This document shows positions 1 through 9,190 of a DNA stretch of 64,000 nucleotides, in pieces. The DNA comes from Alcanivorax sp. DSM 26293 (GTDB lineage Bacteria > Pseudomonadota > Gammaproteobacteria > Pseudomonadales > Alcanivoracaceae). The notes under the pieces are model-generated. The model was not told the DNA's origin, searched no databases, and was given only the letters and a program-made list of their open reading frames with translations. Every line of letters begins with the position of its first letter. Position 1 is the first letter of the stretch. The stretch lies in assembly GCF_900107995.1 (NCBI RefSeq), contig NZ_FNUM01000007.1:64501-128500 (forward strand). The letters are read 5' to 3'. The position numbers and the translations under genes were made by a program.

Positions 1-71
1 GGGTTGGCCAGAGTGGCCTCAATCAGAATCCGGCCCATGCGACCGGCCGCACCGATAATGCCTACTTTCAT
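1..71 (-). CDS. dapB: 4-hydroxy-tetrahydrodipicolinate reductase, N-terminal fragment (partial)
   Basis: Only the first 23 codons are inside the window; the gene runs off the left edge. They read MKVGIIGAAGRMGRILIEAT, the N-terminal Rossmann strand and GxxGxxG nucleotide-binding loop of DapB, the NAD(P)H-dependent reductase of the lysine/diaminopimelate pathway. The ATG (69-71, complement) follows an AGGAAG ribosome site. dnaJ followed by dapB is a common gammaproteobacterial order; here one extra gene lies between them. The call rests on a short fragment, but motif and context agree. Confidence 0.85.
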   Translation of the reverse strand, partial: MKVGIIGAAGRMGRILIEATLAN

Positions 72-141
72 GCTACTTCCTTGGAAATTGCACTGCGGCA
101 GACTCCTTCGAGCCCGGCCACAGCAAAACGACTGAAGGCCG

Positions 142-1302
142 CTAGTCTACCAGAAAGGGCGGGCGGGTCACCGCGTAGAGATTGATGTTCTCCTTGCGCA
201 TGAACTTGCGCCGCTTGCGGTCAAAACGCCGGAAACTCATACCGCTGTCACGCCAGGCCTGCACCTCCTGCAGGCGCTTGCGGGCATAGGCCCGATCCAG
301 CCACTCCATGGAAAACCGTGCTGGCAAATCGGCGGCCTTCTGTAATTGTGCCAACGCCCGCCCCGCAGCCTCATCCTGGTAGGTATAAAGCAGGCTGTTG
401 GCATACTCATACCGCACAATCGCCAGATCCGGCACTGCCGCCAGCGACAACTCAAAAGGCTGCGTGGCATCCTCGCTATCCGCCGCCAGTGTCAGCCTGC
501 CCGCCGCTTTGCCCACCCGGCGCAGCACATTGGCCTCAAAGGCGGCGCTCAGCGACAGCGCCAACGGATGGGACGGCTCCACTGCCAGAATCTCGGTAGC
601 TGCATTGATCACCATGGCCGCGTAATTACGCTGCAATGTGGCCGGCACCGACTCATCCTCCGCCAGCCGCGCCACCGCATAACCAAACCCCAGACGCAGC
701 ATGCAGTAATCCGCTGTCAGGGACTCTTCCCCCGGCAGGATCGCCACCTGCTCACCAAACCAGGCCATCTGATCAATGGCCTCCTGGAGCAGCTGCTGTT
801 TCTCGGTGTGGCTCGGCGCCAGGTAGGTGGCATAGATAATCTGCGCCACCAGCCCCGGCACCCGGGCATACCCCCCATAGCGTTTGCCGAGCTCGCGGGC
901 ATGGCGGAAGTCGCCCCGGAAAAAGGCCTGCCAGACCTCGAGCACATTGCGGCTGTGCTGCTCCCAGTTGTCATCCTGGTAACGCAGATCCCGATAGAGG
1001 GAGGGGAACCGCTGATAACGTACCTTCAAGTAGTCCGGCGACGGGAACGGGATGCCCAGGCCCCGCATAAAGATGGACCAGTGTTGACGAATTTCATCGA
1101 AGGTGTAGGTGTACGCGGAAGCCTCGAAGGGCGCCGACACCCAGGGCGCATCCAGCACCTGATCATCCAGCGCCAGCGGCGCCTTCTGGGCAAAGGTAGC
1201 CCGTGCACGCTGGTGAGCCTGATCCACAGGCGCCGAATATAAAGAAAGGGGAAGACAACACAACATAGTCCCCAGCATCCCTGCCAGTCGCCGCGCAGCC
1301 AT
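142..1302 (-). CDS. Unrecognised exported protein, 386 aa
   Basis: I do not recognise the family. The chosen ATG at 1302 follows a GAGGT ribosome site and starts a classic signal peptide: two Arg, a hydrophobic stretch ending CCLPLSLYSA, probable cleavage before PVDQ. An upstream in-frame start at 1374 would add residues before the signal and overlaps the terminator side. The mature protein is mostly helical and Ala/Leu/Arg-rich, with stretches that could be TPR-like helical pairs (about residues 120-200 and 245-340), and a basic C-terminus (RKRRKF). It lies between dnaJ and dapB but is separated from dnaJ by a strong terminator, so it is probably expressed independently. Periplasmic location is inferred from the signal. 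Confidence 0.7.
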   Translation of the reverse strand: MAARRLAGMLGTMLCCLPLSLYSAPVDQAHQRARATFAQKAPLALDDQVLDAPWVSAPFEASAYTYTFDEIRQHWSIFMRGLGIPFPSPDYLKVRYQRFPSLYRDLRYQDDNWEQHSRNVLEVWQAFFRGDFRHARELGKRYGGYARVPGLVAQIIYATYLAPSHTEKQQLLQEAIDQMAWFGEQVAILPGEESLTADYCMLRLGFGYAVARLAEDESVPATLQRNYAAMVINAATEILAVEPSHPLALSLSAAFEANVLRRVGKAAGRLTLAADSEDATQPFELSLAAVPDLAIVRYEYANSLLYTYQDEAAGRALAQLQKAADLPARFSMEWLDRAYARKRLQEVQAWRDSGMSFRRFDRKRRKFMRKENINLYAVTRPPFLVD

Positions 1303-1400
1303 GATTACCTCTGTTATTGTTGTTTTTATGCACAATATCGCAGGGAGGGATAAAGCGGCAACGAAAGCGGTCAAATTTCAGACTATTGCCTGATCACCAC

Positions 1401-1435
1401 AAAAAAAGCCCGGGCTTGGGGCACCGGGCTTTTTT
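1401..1435 (-). terminator. Intrinsic terminator after dnaJ
   Basis: Stem AGCCCGG / CCGGGCT with a 10-nt loop and runs of A on one side and T on the other, just beyond the dnaJ stop. Its symmetry would allow it to work in both directions. It separates the heat-shock genes from the exported-protein gene at 142-1302. Confidence 0.85.
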
Positions 1436-1454
1436 ATCAGGCTGGGAGAAAGGA

Positions 1455-2582
1455 TTATTTGGCGTCGAAGAAACGCTTCACCCCTTCGAACCAGCTGCTC
1501 TTGCGCGGGTTATGGCGATTGCCCCCGCTTTCCAGGGATTCCTGGAATTTGCGCAACAGGTCTTTCTGCTCACCGGACAGTTTCACCGGTGTTTCGATTA
1601 CTACCTTGCAGAGCAGATCCCCCGGGCCACCGCCGCGCACCGGAGTCACCCCCTTGCCGCGCAAACGGAACAGCTTGCCACTCTGGGTTTCCGCCGGGAC
1701 TTTCAGTTTCACCTTGCCATTCAGGGTGGGCACATCGAGCTCCCCCCCCAGGGTGGCATCGACAAAACTGATCGGCACTTCGCAGAACAGGTTGGCCCCA
1801 TCGCGCTGGAAGATATCGTGCTCGCGCACTGCCACCTGAACATACAGATCGCCGGCCGGGGCACCGTGCATACCCGCTTCGCCTTCCCCCGCCAGACGGA
1901 TCCGGTCACCGGTGTCCACACCGGCAGGGATTTTCACCGACAGGGTCTTGGTGTTCTGCACCCGGCCCTGGCCACCACAATTAGTGCAGGGGTCCTTGAT
2001 GATCTGCCCCTCACCCTTACAGGTTGGGCAGGTCTGCTGCACGGTAAAGAAACCCTGCTGCATGCGCACCTGGCCCATGCCACCACAGGTGTTACAGGTA
2101 ACTGGCTGGGCCCCCTCTTTCGCACCACTGCCGTGACAGACCTCGCAGCTATCCCAGGTGGGGATGCGAATTTTCTCTTCGCAGCCGCGCACTGCCTGTT
2201 CCAGGGTTAGCTCCAGGGTATAACGCAGATCCGCACCCCGAGCCGGGCCACGACGACCACCGCCGCCGCCACCGAAGATGTCGCCGAAAATATCGCCGAA
2301 GATGTCACCAAAGCCACCCCCGCCGAAGCCGCCGGCTCCGCCAGCACCGGCCTGGCCATCCACACCGGCATGGCCGAACTGGTCATAGGCTGCCCGCTTC
2401 TGCTCATCGGCGAGCACCTCGTAGGCTTCCTTGGCTTCCTTGAACTTGGCCAACGCCTCCTGATCATCCGGGTTACGGTCCGGATGGTATTTCATGGCCA
2501 GACGTCGATAGGCCTTTTTCAAATCCTGCTGACTGGCATCCTTGGACGCCCCCAGCACTTCATAATAATCACGTTTGGACAT
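1455..2582 (-). CDS. dnaJ: Chaperone protein DnaJ (Hsp40)
   Basis: 375 aa, full length. Co-chaperone that stimulates the ATPase of DnaK and delivers unfolded clients. Visible parts in order: J domain with HPD at 33-35, a Gly/Phe-rich linker with repeated GDIFGDIF units (about 75-115), four CxxCxGxG zinc motifs ([32 protein letters not shown]), then the C-terminal substrate domains. The start [11 protein letters not shown] matches the family; the longer reading to 2615 adds unrelated residues. It lies downstream of dnaK with a 119-bp spacer that holds hairpins. Confidence 0.98.
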   Translation of the reverse strand: MSKRDYYEVLGASKDASQQDLKKAYRRLAMKYHPDRNPDDQEALAKFKEAKEAYEVLADEQKRAAYDQFGHAGVDGQAGAGGAGGFGGGGFGDIFGDIFGDIFGGGGGGRRGPARGADLRYTLELTLEQAVRGCEEKIRIPTWDSCEVCHGSGAKEGAQPVTCNTCGGMGQVRMQQGFFTVQQTCPTCKGEGQIIKDPCTNCGGQGRVQNTKTLSVKIPAGVDTGDRIRLAGEGEAGMHGAPAGDLYVQVAVREHDIFQRDGANLFCEVPISFVDATLGGELDVPTLNGKVKLKVPAETQSGKLFRLRGKGVTPVRGGGPGDLLCKVVIETPVKLSGEQKDLLRKFQESLESGGNRHNPRKSSWFEGVKRFFDAK

Positions 2583-2613
2583 AGTGGGCCTTTTTGAATC
2601 AGTCCCGTCACAC

Positions 2614-2636
2614 AAAAACGCCGGCAGGTCGCCGGC
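2614..2636 (-). terminator. Terminator-like hairpin in the dnaK-dnaJ spacer
   Basis: On the minus strand GCCGGC-GACCT-GCCGGC is followed by GTTTTTG, the shape of an intrinsic terminator, placed 32 nt before the dnaJ start. A second larger hairpin (CCCGG...CCGCGCC/GGCGCGG...CCGGG) lies at 2659-2689. These could lower dnaJ output relative to dnaK or act as RNA processing sites; which one is inference. Confidence 0.55.
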
Positions 2637-2701
2637 AATAAAGAAGTTGCGCGGATCTCCCGGCTACCGCGCCTGGGCGCGGCACCGGGATGTCCGACGG
2701 C

Positions 2702-4630
2702 TTACTTCTTCTTGTCGTCGTCCACTTCTTCAAACTCGGCGTCGACCACGTCATCACCGGACGCTTTCTGCTGACCGGCTCCCGCATCGGCAGCGCCCTC
2801 GGCCTGCTGCGCCTGTTCGGCGTACAGCTTCTCGGCCAGCGGCGCAGAGACCTCGGACAGCGCCTTGATCTTGGCTTCGATGTCATCCTTGTCGCTGCCT
2901 TTGGCGGCGGCTTCCAGCTCGTCAGCGGCCTTGGTGATGGCTTCCTTCTCTTCGTCGGTGGCCTTGTCACCGGCCTCTTCCAGGGTCTTCTTGGTGGCGT
3001 GCACCAAGTGGTCCGCCTGGTTGCGGGTCTGCACCAGCTCTTCGAACTTCTTGTCTTCGTCCGCGTGGGCTTCGGCGTCCTTCACCATTTGATCAATTTC
3101 CTCATCGGTCAGACCGGAGGAGGCCTTGATCTGGATGGACTGCTCTTTGCCGGTGGCCTTGTCTTTCGCGCCCACGTGCAGAATACCGTTGGCGTCGATG
3201 TCGAAGGTCACTTCGATCTGCGGCATGCCGCGCGGTGCCGGCGGAATGTCTTCCAGGTTGAACTGGCCCAGCGACTTGTTCTGTGCCGCCTGCTTACGCT
3301 CACCCTGCAACACATGCACGGTCACGGCGGTCTGGTTGTCATCCGCAGTGGAGAACACCTGGGACGCATTGGTCGGGATGGTGGTGTTCTTCTCGATCAG
3401 CGGCGTCATCACACCGCCCATGGTTTCGATACCCAGGGTCAGCGGCGTCACGTCCAGCAGCAGCACGTCGGTGACATCACCGCTCAGTACCGCACCCTGA
3501 ATGGCAGCGCCCATGGCAACGGCTTCATCCGGATTCACGTCCTTGCGCGGCTCTTTGCCGAAGAACTCGGTCACTTTCTTCTGCACCAGCGGCATACGGG
3601 TCTGACCACCCACCAGAATCACGTCGGTAATATCGGCAGTTTTCACGCCCGCATCAGTCAGTGCCGTCTTGCACGGTTCCAGAGAACGGCTCACCAGGTC
3701 ACCCACCAGGGATTCCAGCTTGGCACGGGTCACTTTCACCACCAGGTGCTTGGGACCAGTGCTGTCTGCGGTGATGTACGGCAGGTTCACTTCGGTCTGC
3801 TCGGCGGAGGACAGCTCGATCTTGGCTTTCTCGGCCGCTTCCTTCAGACGCTGCATGGCCAGCGGATCACCGCCCAGGTCGATACCGGAATCTGCTTTGA
3901 ACTGATCCGCCAGGAAGTTGATCAGCGCCAGGTCGAAATCCTCACCGCCCAGGAAGGTGTCACCGTTGGTGGCCAGCACTTCAAACTGGTGCTCGCCGTC
4001 CACTTCGGCAATCTCGATGATGGAAATATCGAAGGTACCCCCACCCAGGTCGTAGACCGCGATGGTGCGATCGCCACCTTTCTTGTCCAGGCCATAGGCC
4101 AGGGCAGCCGCGGTGGGCTCGTTGATAATACGCTTCACGTCCAGGCCGGCGATGCGACCGGCATCCTTGGTGGCCTGACGCTGGGAATCGTTGAAGTACG
4201 CGGGCACGGTGATGACGGCCTCGGTAACGGCCTCACCCAGATAGTCTTCCGCGGTCTTCTTCATTTTCTTCAGCACCTGCGCAGAAATCTGCGGCGGCGC
4301 CATTTTCTCGCCCTTCACTTCCACCCAGGCGTCGCCATTGTCGGCCTTGGTGATCTTGTAGGGGACCATTTTGATGTCTTTCTGAACGACGCTGTCTTCA
4401 AAGCGACGGCCGATCAGACGCTTCACCGCGTACAGGGTATTTTCCGGGTTGGTCACCGCCTGACGCTTGGCAGACTGACCGACCAGGGTTTCCTTGTCGT
4501 CGGTGTAGGCGATGATGGACGGCGTGGTACGCGCGCCTTCAGCGTTTTCAATAACCTTGGCTTTATCCCCTTCCAGTACGGCCACACAGCTGTTGGTCGT
4601 ACCCAGGTCAATACCGATAATCTTACCCAT
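2702..4630 (-). CDS. dnaK: Chaperone protein DnaK (Hsp70)
   Basis: 642 aa, typical full length. ATP-driven chaperone working with DnaJ and GrpE. The N-terminus [18 protein letters not shown] holds the phosphate-1 loop; [15 protein letters not shown] and [14 protein letters not shown] are the other Hsp70 ATPase signatures; the substrate domain starts near [16 protein letters not shown]; the acidic tail ends [12 protein letters not shown] sigma-32-type promoter lies 78-105 bp upstream of the start. Gene order hrcA-grpE-dnaK-dnaJ. Confidence 0.99.
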   Translation of the reverse strand: MGKIIGIDLGTTNSCVAVLEGDKAKVIENAEGARTTPSIIAYTDDKETLVGQSAKRQAVTNPENTLYAVKRLIGRRFEDSVVQKDIKMVPYKITKADNGDAWVEVKGEKMAPPQISAQVLKKMKKTAEDYLGEAVTEAVITVPAYFNDSQRQATKDAGRIAGLDVKRIINEPTAAALAYGLDKKGGDRTIAVYDLGGGTFDISIIEIAEVDGEHQFEVLATNGDTFLGGEDFDLALINFLADQFKADSGIDLGGDPLAMQRLKEAAEKAKIELSSAEQTEVNLPYITADSTGPKHLVVKVTRAKLESLVGDLVSRSLEPCKTALTDAGVKTADITDVILVGGQTRMPLVQKKVTEFFGKEPRKDVNPDEAVAMGAAIQGAVLSGDVTDVLLLDVTPLTLGIETMGGVMTPLIEKNTTIPTNASQVFSTADDNQTAVTVHVLQGERKQAAQNKSLGQFNLEDIPPAPRGMPQIEVTFDIDANGILHVGAKDKATGKEQSIQIKASSGLTDEEIDQMVKDAEAHADEDKKFEELVQTRNQADHLVHATKKTLEEAGDKATDEEKEAITKAADELEAAAKGSDKDDIEAKIKALSEVSAPLAEKLYAEQAQQAEGAADAGAGQQKASGDDVVDAEFEEVDDDKKK

Positions 4631-4707
4631 GTCTCTCTTTCTCCTTCACACCAGCCGGTTCCCTGACGGCAAACCGGGCAGTTGAATTGTCAACTCGTCT
4701 GGCCTCT

Positions 4708-4735
4708 ATATGGCGGTGCTTCATGCCGTTTCAAG
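4708..4735 (-). promoter_or_regulatory. Sigma-32-type heat-shock promoter of dnaK
   Basis: Minus strand CTTGAAA (4729-4735), 13-bp spacer, CGCCATAT (4708-4715). This fits the heat-shock consensus CTTGAA-N13/17-CCCCATNT closely. It lies in the grpE-dnaK gap, so dnaK can be induced independently of grpE. A small inverted repeat GTTGA-ATTG-TCAAC (4681-4694) lies between promoter and start. Confidence 0.75.
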
Positions 4736-4755
4736 GGGCCAGAGTGCCTTTTTGC

Positions 4756-5358
4756 TTACTCGGCAGCCTTGCTGACCACCACCCTGGCCGGACGGATCAG
4801 GCGACCATTCAGCTGATAGCCTTTTTCCAGCACCTCAATCACGGTATTGGGCTCCACATTGGGCACCGGCACCATGGTCATGGCCTCGTGCAACTCGGGA
4901 TTGAACGGCTCGTCCGACGGACTGATCTGCTCCAGGTTGTACTTGGCAAAGGCATCCAGCAGGGATTTGAGGGTCAGCTCGATACCTTCACGGGCGCCTT
5001 GCAGGGCATCGTCGTTGGCATCCAGGGCAGCCAGGCCACGCTCCAGGTTGTCCGCCACGCTCAGCAGATCGCCGGCAAATTTCTCCAGGGCGAACTTGTG
5101 GGCGTGCTGCACATCCCGCTCGGCGCGCTTGCGCACATTCTGGATTTCCGCCTGGGCACGGATATCCGCCTCACCCAGGGCTTTTTTCACCTTGGCCAGC
5201 TCAGCTTCCACTTCAGCCAGCTGTTCTTCAGCCGAGGGCTGCTCAGGCGCAGGGGCCTCGGCTTCCGCATTGGCAGCCTCAGCCTGGGCCGCCTGCTGCT
5301 CTTCGGCAGTCTCTACCTGCGGCTCGGCGTTTTTCGGGTCTTTTTCCTGCTCACTCAT
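4756..5358 (-). CDS. grpE: Nucleotide exchange factor GrpE
   Basis: 200 aa. Releases ADP from DnaK. A long acidic, Ala/Glu/Gln-rich N-terminal segment (about 1-45) leads to the coiled-coil region (EEQLAEVEAELAKVKKALGE) and the conserved core ENVRKRAERD / FAGDLLSVADNLERGL, ending in the beta-domain EKGYQLNGRLIRPARVVV. The ATG at 5358 (MSEQEKD) follows GGAGTTAACA; the longer reading to 5433 would run through the heat-shock promoter. Confidence 0.97.
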   Translation of the reverse strand: MSEQEKDPKNAEPQVETAEEQQAAQAEAANAEAEAPAPEQPSAEEQLAEVEAELAKVKKALGEADIRAQAEIQNVRKRAERDVQHAHKFALEKFAGDLLSVADNLERGLAALDANDDALQGAREGIELTLKSLLDAFAKYNLEQISPSDEPFNPELHEAMTMVPVPNVEPNTVIEVLEKGYQLNGRLIRPARVVVSKAAE

Positions 5359-5405
5359 TGTTAACTCCACATCCCAATCCGGGCTTTTCCAGGAAAGCGG
5401 GCAAA

Positions 5406-5436
5406 GATATGGGAACAAACGGGCGGGATTCAAGGG
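5406..5436 (-). promoter_or_regulatory. Sigma-32-type heat-shock promoter of grpE
   Basis: Minus strand CCCTTGAAT (5428-5436), 14-bp spacer, CCCATATC (5406-5413), with the extra C-run before CTTGAA that strong sigma-32 promoters have. It lies 48-78 bp upstream of the grpE start, between grpE and the repeat element that separates it from hrcA. Confidence 0.8.
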
Positions 5437-5445
5437 GGAGGAAGG

Positions 5446-5612
5446 CAGTTAACAGTTGATAGTGGACAGTTGACAGCGTCGCGGGATAAGCCCGGTCAGC
5501 TTCTGAGACGCAAGAGGCCGCGCCCATAAGCCTGGGCGCGGCCTCATACGTTCCAAAATCAACAACCTCGCCCGCGCAGCTGTCAATTATCAACTGTCCA
5601 CTGTCAACTGAG
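5446..5612. repeat. Bipartite heptad-repeat/hairpin element between hrcA and grpE
   Basis: Left arm of four 7-bp units (CAGTTAA, CAGTTGA, TAGTGGA, CAGTTGA) at 5446-5473. A 13-bp perfect GC-rich stem (GAGGCCGCGCCCA / complement, loop TAAGCC) at 5514-5545. Right arm of inverted units (TGTCAAT, TATCAAC, TGTCCAC, TGTCAAC) at 5581-5608, starting one base triplet after the hrcA stop. The hairpin core and its ACGCAAGAGG flank are nearly identical to the element at 40640-40800. It fills most of the hrcA-grpE gap and probably limits read-through. Confidence 0.8.
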
Positions 5613-5613
5613 G

Positions 5614-6663
5614 TTAAAGCTGGGTCAGGGCCGCCGAAAGGATTTTGGCGGTGATATCCACGGTGGGAATGACCTTTTCGTAATCCATGCGCGTGGGGCC
5701 GACCACGGCGAGGACGCCCACCGGGCCGTTATCCGCCTTGTAGGGGGCGGAAATCAGCGAGTAATCCTCGAACGGCTGGAAGCCGGATTCCCGGCCGATG
5801 AAAATCTGCACCCCGTCCGCCTTCATGGAGCGCTCCAGCAGATGCAGGATATCGCGCTTGTGATTAAAGGCGTCGAACAGGTCCCGCAATTGATGCAGAT
5901 TGTCCGCTTCCGCGGACTTGAGCAGGTTGGATTCGCCAGAGACCACATAATCCGAGCTCTCCGGCTCACTGCGCAGGGCCTTGTCGGCTACCTCCATGGC
6001 AGTACGCATCAACACATCCATCTGCGCCCGGTCCGCGTTCATGGTGTTCAGCAGGCCATCGCAGATGCTGTTCAGATCGCAGCCGCCATAGGTGTGATTG
6101 ATATAGTTGGCGGCCTGGCGCAATTCTGCTTCGTCGTAGTCCCGATCGGTATGAATGATGCGGTTCTGCACCTCGGAGCGGTTGACCACCAGCACCACCA
6201 GCACCCGCTTGCCCGATAACGGCAAGAATTCCACCTGCCGAAGGGTGGTCACCTCCCGGCGTGGCACCGCCACCAACCCGGCCATGCGGGTCAGCTCCGC
6301 CAGGGTCCGTGACGCCTGGGCAATCAGCTCCTGGGGGGATTGCTCCGGGGCCAGCAGCTGGCGCAACTCCTTTTTCAGGGACTTGTGATCCGGGCGCTCC
6401 ATGACACTGGAGGCCAGCAAGGAATCCACATACAGCCGGTAGCCCAGTTCCGTGGGGACACGACCGGCAGAGGTATGAGGGCTGGCCAGTACGCCCAGAT
6501 CCTCCAGCTCCGCCATGATGTTACGGACAGTGGCCGGGCTCACCGTCAGTCCGCTACCCGCTGCCAGCGTCTTGGAACCCACCGGCTGCCCATCGCGGAT
6601 ATGACGCTCCACCAGCGCCATCAGCAGTCGTTGTTTGCGTTCGTTGAGATCCAGCTTCGTCAT
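5614..6663 (-). CDS. hrcA: Heat-inducible transcription repressor HrcA
   Basis: 349 aa, normal length. HrcA represses heat-shock genes at CIRCE operators and needs GroE to stay folded. The N-terminal winged helix contains LTVSPATVRNIMAELEDLG and the following HTSAGRVPTELGYRLYVD, both family signatures; the C-terminal end reads GPTRMDYEKVIPTVDITAKIL. A TATAAT -10 candidate lies 32-37 bp upstream (6695-6700). No CIRCE motif (TTAGCACTC-N9-GAGTGCTAA) is visible upstream of hrcA, grpE or dnaK, so its targets here may lie elsewhere, such as groESL. Confidence 0.97.
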   Translation of the reverse strand: MTKLDLNERKQRLLMALVERHIRDGQPVGSKTLAAGSGLTVSPATVRNIMAELEDLGVLASPHTSAGRVPTELGYRLYVDSLLASSVMERPDHKSLKKELRQLLAPEQSPQELIAQASRTLAELTRMAGLVAVPRREVTTLRQVEFLPLSGKRVLVVLVVNRSEVQNRIIHTDRDYDEAELRQAANYINHTYGGCDLNSICDGLLNTMNADRAQMDVLMRTAMEVADKALRSEPESSDYVVSGESNLLKSAEADNLHQLRDLFDAFNHKRDILHLLERSMKADGVQIFIGRESGFQPFEDYSLISAPYKADNGPVGVLAVVGPTRMDYEKVIPTVDITAKILSAALTQL

Positions 6664-6804
6664 AGCGGTATATGTAACAGAAAATCAGGACGACATTATA
6701 TAGGGTTATCGTCAGGAGTTGAGCGGGGCTTACACTCACGCCCGGAATCCCCTACTATTGGAAACACTGACCAAACGAACAGTTGTTACCACAAGGATGT
6801 CACC

Positions 6805-7323
6805 ATGACCGACAGCAACAACCCCTACCAGAGCCCCGCCGCCGAAGCGCCACCTCACCGGTCGGCGGACAATGCGGTGTTAGCCAGCCGCTGGCACCGA
6901 TTTTTCGGCGCCCTCATTGATGGCCTGGTCCAGCTTGCCATTATTGCCCCCATCGTGTTTTTTTCCGGCGCCTGGGCCGACATGATGGCCAATAGCGGCG
7001 TGCTCGATCTGACCACCACCCTGGTCTGGTTTATCGTCGGCGAAGTGATCTTCCTGGCCGTGCAGGGCTGGCTGCTGTTCAATCGCCAGCAGACAATCGG
7101 CAAATGGCTGCTGGGCATGAAAATCGTCGGCATGGAGCAGAACGCGGTGCCTGTCGGTAAACTGTATGGCCTGCGCTACCTGCTGTTTCACGTGCTGGCT
7201 CAGGTGCCCGGCGTCAATCTGATCATGCTGATTGACCCGCTAATGATCTTCCGCGGTGATCGCCGCTGCCTGCATGACTTACTGGCCGGCACCCAGGTAA
7301 TACAGGCCCCGGCCAACCGCTAG
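6805..7323 (+). CDS. RDD family membrane protein, 172 aa
   Basis: The start MTDSNNPYQSPAAE follows AAGGATG. After a soluble Pro-rich leader, RWHRFFGALIDGLVQLAIIAP carries the Arg and Asp signature of the RDD domain, followed by three or more hydrophobic segments (about 40-65, 80-100, 125-150) and the second conserved GKWLLGMKIVG box. RDD proteins are inner-membrane proteins of varied or unknown function, some linked to ion transport. It is divergent from hrcA and 34 bp upstream of recN, so it may share transcription with recN. Confidence 0.85.
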   Translation: MTDSNNPYQSPAAEAPPHRSADNAVLASRWHRFFGALIDGLVQLAIIAPIVFFSGAWADMMANSGVLDLTTTLVWFIVGEVIFLAVQGWLLFNRQQTIGKWLLGMKIVGMEQNAVPVGKLYGLRYLLFHVLAQVPGVNLIMLIDPLMIFRGDRRCLHDLLAGTQVIQAPANR

Positions 7324-7357
7324 TCGCCACACTGTCTGCCCGTTTCGGAGAGATACC

Positions 7358-9025
7358 ATGCTGACCCATTTGAGCGTTCGTCACTTTGCCACCGTGGACC
7401 AGTTGGAGCTGGAGCCGGAAAACGGTCTCACCGTGATCAGCGGGGAAACCGGGGCGGGCAAATCGGTAATCATTGATGCCCTGGGCCTGACCCTCGGCGA
7501 CCGGGCCGACTCCAGCATTGTCCGTCACGGCCATGACCGGGCGGAAGTGCTCGCCACCTTTGATCTCAGCGACAACCCGGCCGCTCGCCAATGGCTGGCC
7601 GACCGGGAGCTGGACGATGATAACCAGTGTCTGCTGCGCCGCACCGTGCGTGCCGATGGACGCTCACGGGCCTACGTGAATGGCACCCCCACCCCCCTGG
7701 CGGAAGTGCGTGAGCTCGGCGAACGGCTGATCAGCATCCACAGCCAGCACGAGCACCAGGCACTGATGAAAAAGGACGCTCACCGGCAGCTTCTCGACAA
7801 CTTCGCCGAGGCCCGGGAGCTGGCCAACACCGTCCGCGATCACTGGCGCACCTGGCAAAAAGCTCGCCGCGCCCACGACGACGCCCTGAATCAGGCCCGC
7901 GAGCAGAACGAAAAGGAGGAGCTGCTGCGCTTCCAGCTGGAAGAGCTGGATAGTCTGGCCCTGCAGGAAGGCGAACTGGAGCAGCTGGAACAGGAACAAC
8001 AACGGCTTGGCAATGCGGAAAGTCTGATTCGTACTTGCCAGCAGTCCCTGAACGCGCTTTATGAGGGCGAGGACGGCACCTGCAACGACCATCTGAGCCA
8101 GGTCAGCCACTGGCTGGACGAGGCCCGCAATCAGGATGAAGCCCTGGCCACCATTGCCGACACCGTGGAGTCTGCCCGCCTGCAGGTGGAGGCCGCCGCC
8201 GACGACCTGCGGCATTACCTGGAACGGCTGGACCTGGATCCGGAACGCCTGGCCCAGGTGGAAGAACGGTTGAGCCAGAGCTACACCCTGGCACGCAAGC
8301 ACCGCATCCGCCCGGAAGAGCTGGTGGAACACCATCGCCAACTGCTGGCGGAATCCGACGCCCTGGGCAATGTGGACGCGCACCTGCATGCCCTGTCTGA
8401 GCAAGAAGCTGCGGCCCAGCAGCAGTACATGGACAGCGCCCGCAAGCTCAGCAAGGCCCGCCGCACCGCCGCCCAGACTCTTACCCAGCAGGTTCAGAAA
8501 CAGCTCACCGCCCTGGGCATGAAAGCGGCCAAACTGGACGCCCAGCTAGGCGAATGCGCCCCTGGCGCCGATGGTCTGGAAGAGGTGGAGTTCCTGTTCT
8601 CTGCCAACCCCGGCCAACCCCTGAAACCGCTTGGCAAAGTGGCCTCCGGCGGGGAACTGTCACGGGTAAGCCTGGCCATCCAGGTGATCTGCGCCCGCAA
8701 CCTGACCGTGCCGAGCCTGGTGTTCGATGAGGTGGATGTGGGCGTGGGCGGCGGCGTGGCCGAGATCGTCGGCCGCCTGCTGCGCGAACTGGGCGGCCAC
8801 GCCCAGGTGCTGTGCATCACCCACCAGCCCCAGGTAGCCAGCCAGGGTCACCAGCACTGGCAGGTGCACAAGATTCAGGGGGACGACACCACCCACACCC
8901 GTATCCAGGGGCTGGACGACAACGCGAGAATCGAAGAGCTGGCGCGCATGCTGGGCGGCGTGGAAATCACCGAATCCACCCGCAACCACGCCAAAGAGAT
9001 GCTGAGCAAGGCCCAGGCAGCCTAG
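7358..9025 (+). CDS. recN: DNA repair protein RecN
   Basis: 555 aa, full length. SMC-like ATPase for double-strand break repair by homologous recombination. Walker A GETGAGKS at about residues 29-36, coiled-coil arms rich in Glu/Gln/Leu (about 150-370), then the ABC signature SGGELSRVSLAIQVI and Walker B LVFDEVDVGVGG in the C-terminal lobe. RBS GGAGA precedes the ATG. Its TAG stop is followed directly by a heptad-repeat element. recN beside fur and bamE is the Pseudomonas-type order. Confidence 0.98.
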   Translation: MLTHLSVRHFATVDQLELEPENGLTVISGETGAGKSVIIDALGLTLGDRADSSIVRHGHDRAEVLATFDLSDNPAARQWLADRELDDDNQCLLRRTVRADGRSRAYVNGTPTPLAEVRELGERLISIHSQHEHQALMKKDAHRQLLDNFAEARELANTVRDHWRTWQKARRAHDDALNQAREQNEKEELLRFQLEELDSLALQEGELEQLEQEQQRLGNAESLIRTCQQSLNALYEGEDGTCNDHLSQVSHWLDEARNQDEALATIADTVESARLQVEAAADDLRHYLERLDLDPERLAQVEERLSQSYTLARKHRIRPEELVEHHRQLLAESDALGNVDAHLHALSEQEAAAQQQYMDSARKLSKARRTAAQTLTQQVQKQLTALGMKAAKLDAQLGECAPGADGLEEVEFLFSANPGQPLKPLGKVASGGELSRVSLAIQVICARNLTVPSLVFDEVDVGVGGGVAEIVGRLLRELGGHAQVLCITHQPQVASQGHQHWQVHKIQGDDTTHTRIQGLDDNARIEELARMLGGVEITESTRNHAKEMLSKAQAA

Positions 9026-9075
9026 AAAGGCAGTGAACAGTTAATAGTGAATCGTTAACAGCGGCGCGCGGGCAG
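9026..9075. repeat. Half heptad-repeat element after recN
   Basis: Directly after the recN stop: AAAGG, then 7-bp units CAGTGAA, CAGTTAA, TAGTGAA, TCGTTAA (9031-9058), then CAGCGGCGCGCGGGC. This matches one arm of the elements near hrcA, leuA and serB. The usual hairpin and second arm are missing here; a different palindrome (9128-9163) follows. Confidence 0.75.
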
Positions 9076-9127
9076 AGGGTCAGATAACCGGCAGCGCCCA
9101 GGCAGCGCACAAACGTCGGCGCACCAC

Positions 9128-9163
9128 GTAGGGTGGATGACGCCTGCGGCTAATCCACCCTAC
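9128..9163. repeat. Short dispersed palindrome, GTAGGGTGGAT type
   Basis: 11-bp perfect arms GTAGGGTGGAT / ATCCACCCTAC around GACGCCTGCGGCTA. Palindromes of this kind recur between genes in many bacterial genomes (recollection, not a search). It lies in the convergent recN-fur gap, where a hairpin could end transcripts from both sides. Confidence 0.65.
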
Positions 9164-9190
9164 CCAGGCCACCTGGGCCCGGGCGCGGGA

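Noticed and set aside
2690-4666. Long open reading frame of 658 codons on the plus strand
   Set aside because: It is the exact antisense of dnaK, rich in His/Gly/Gln as expected from reverse-reading a GC-biased gene, with no ribosome site or family likeness.
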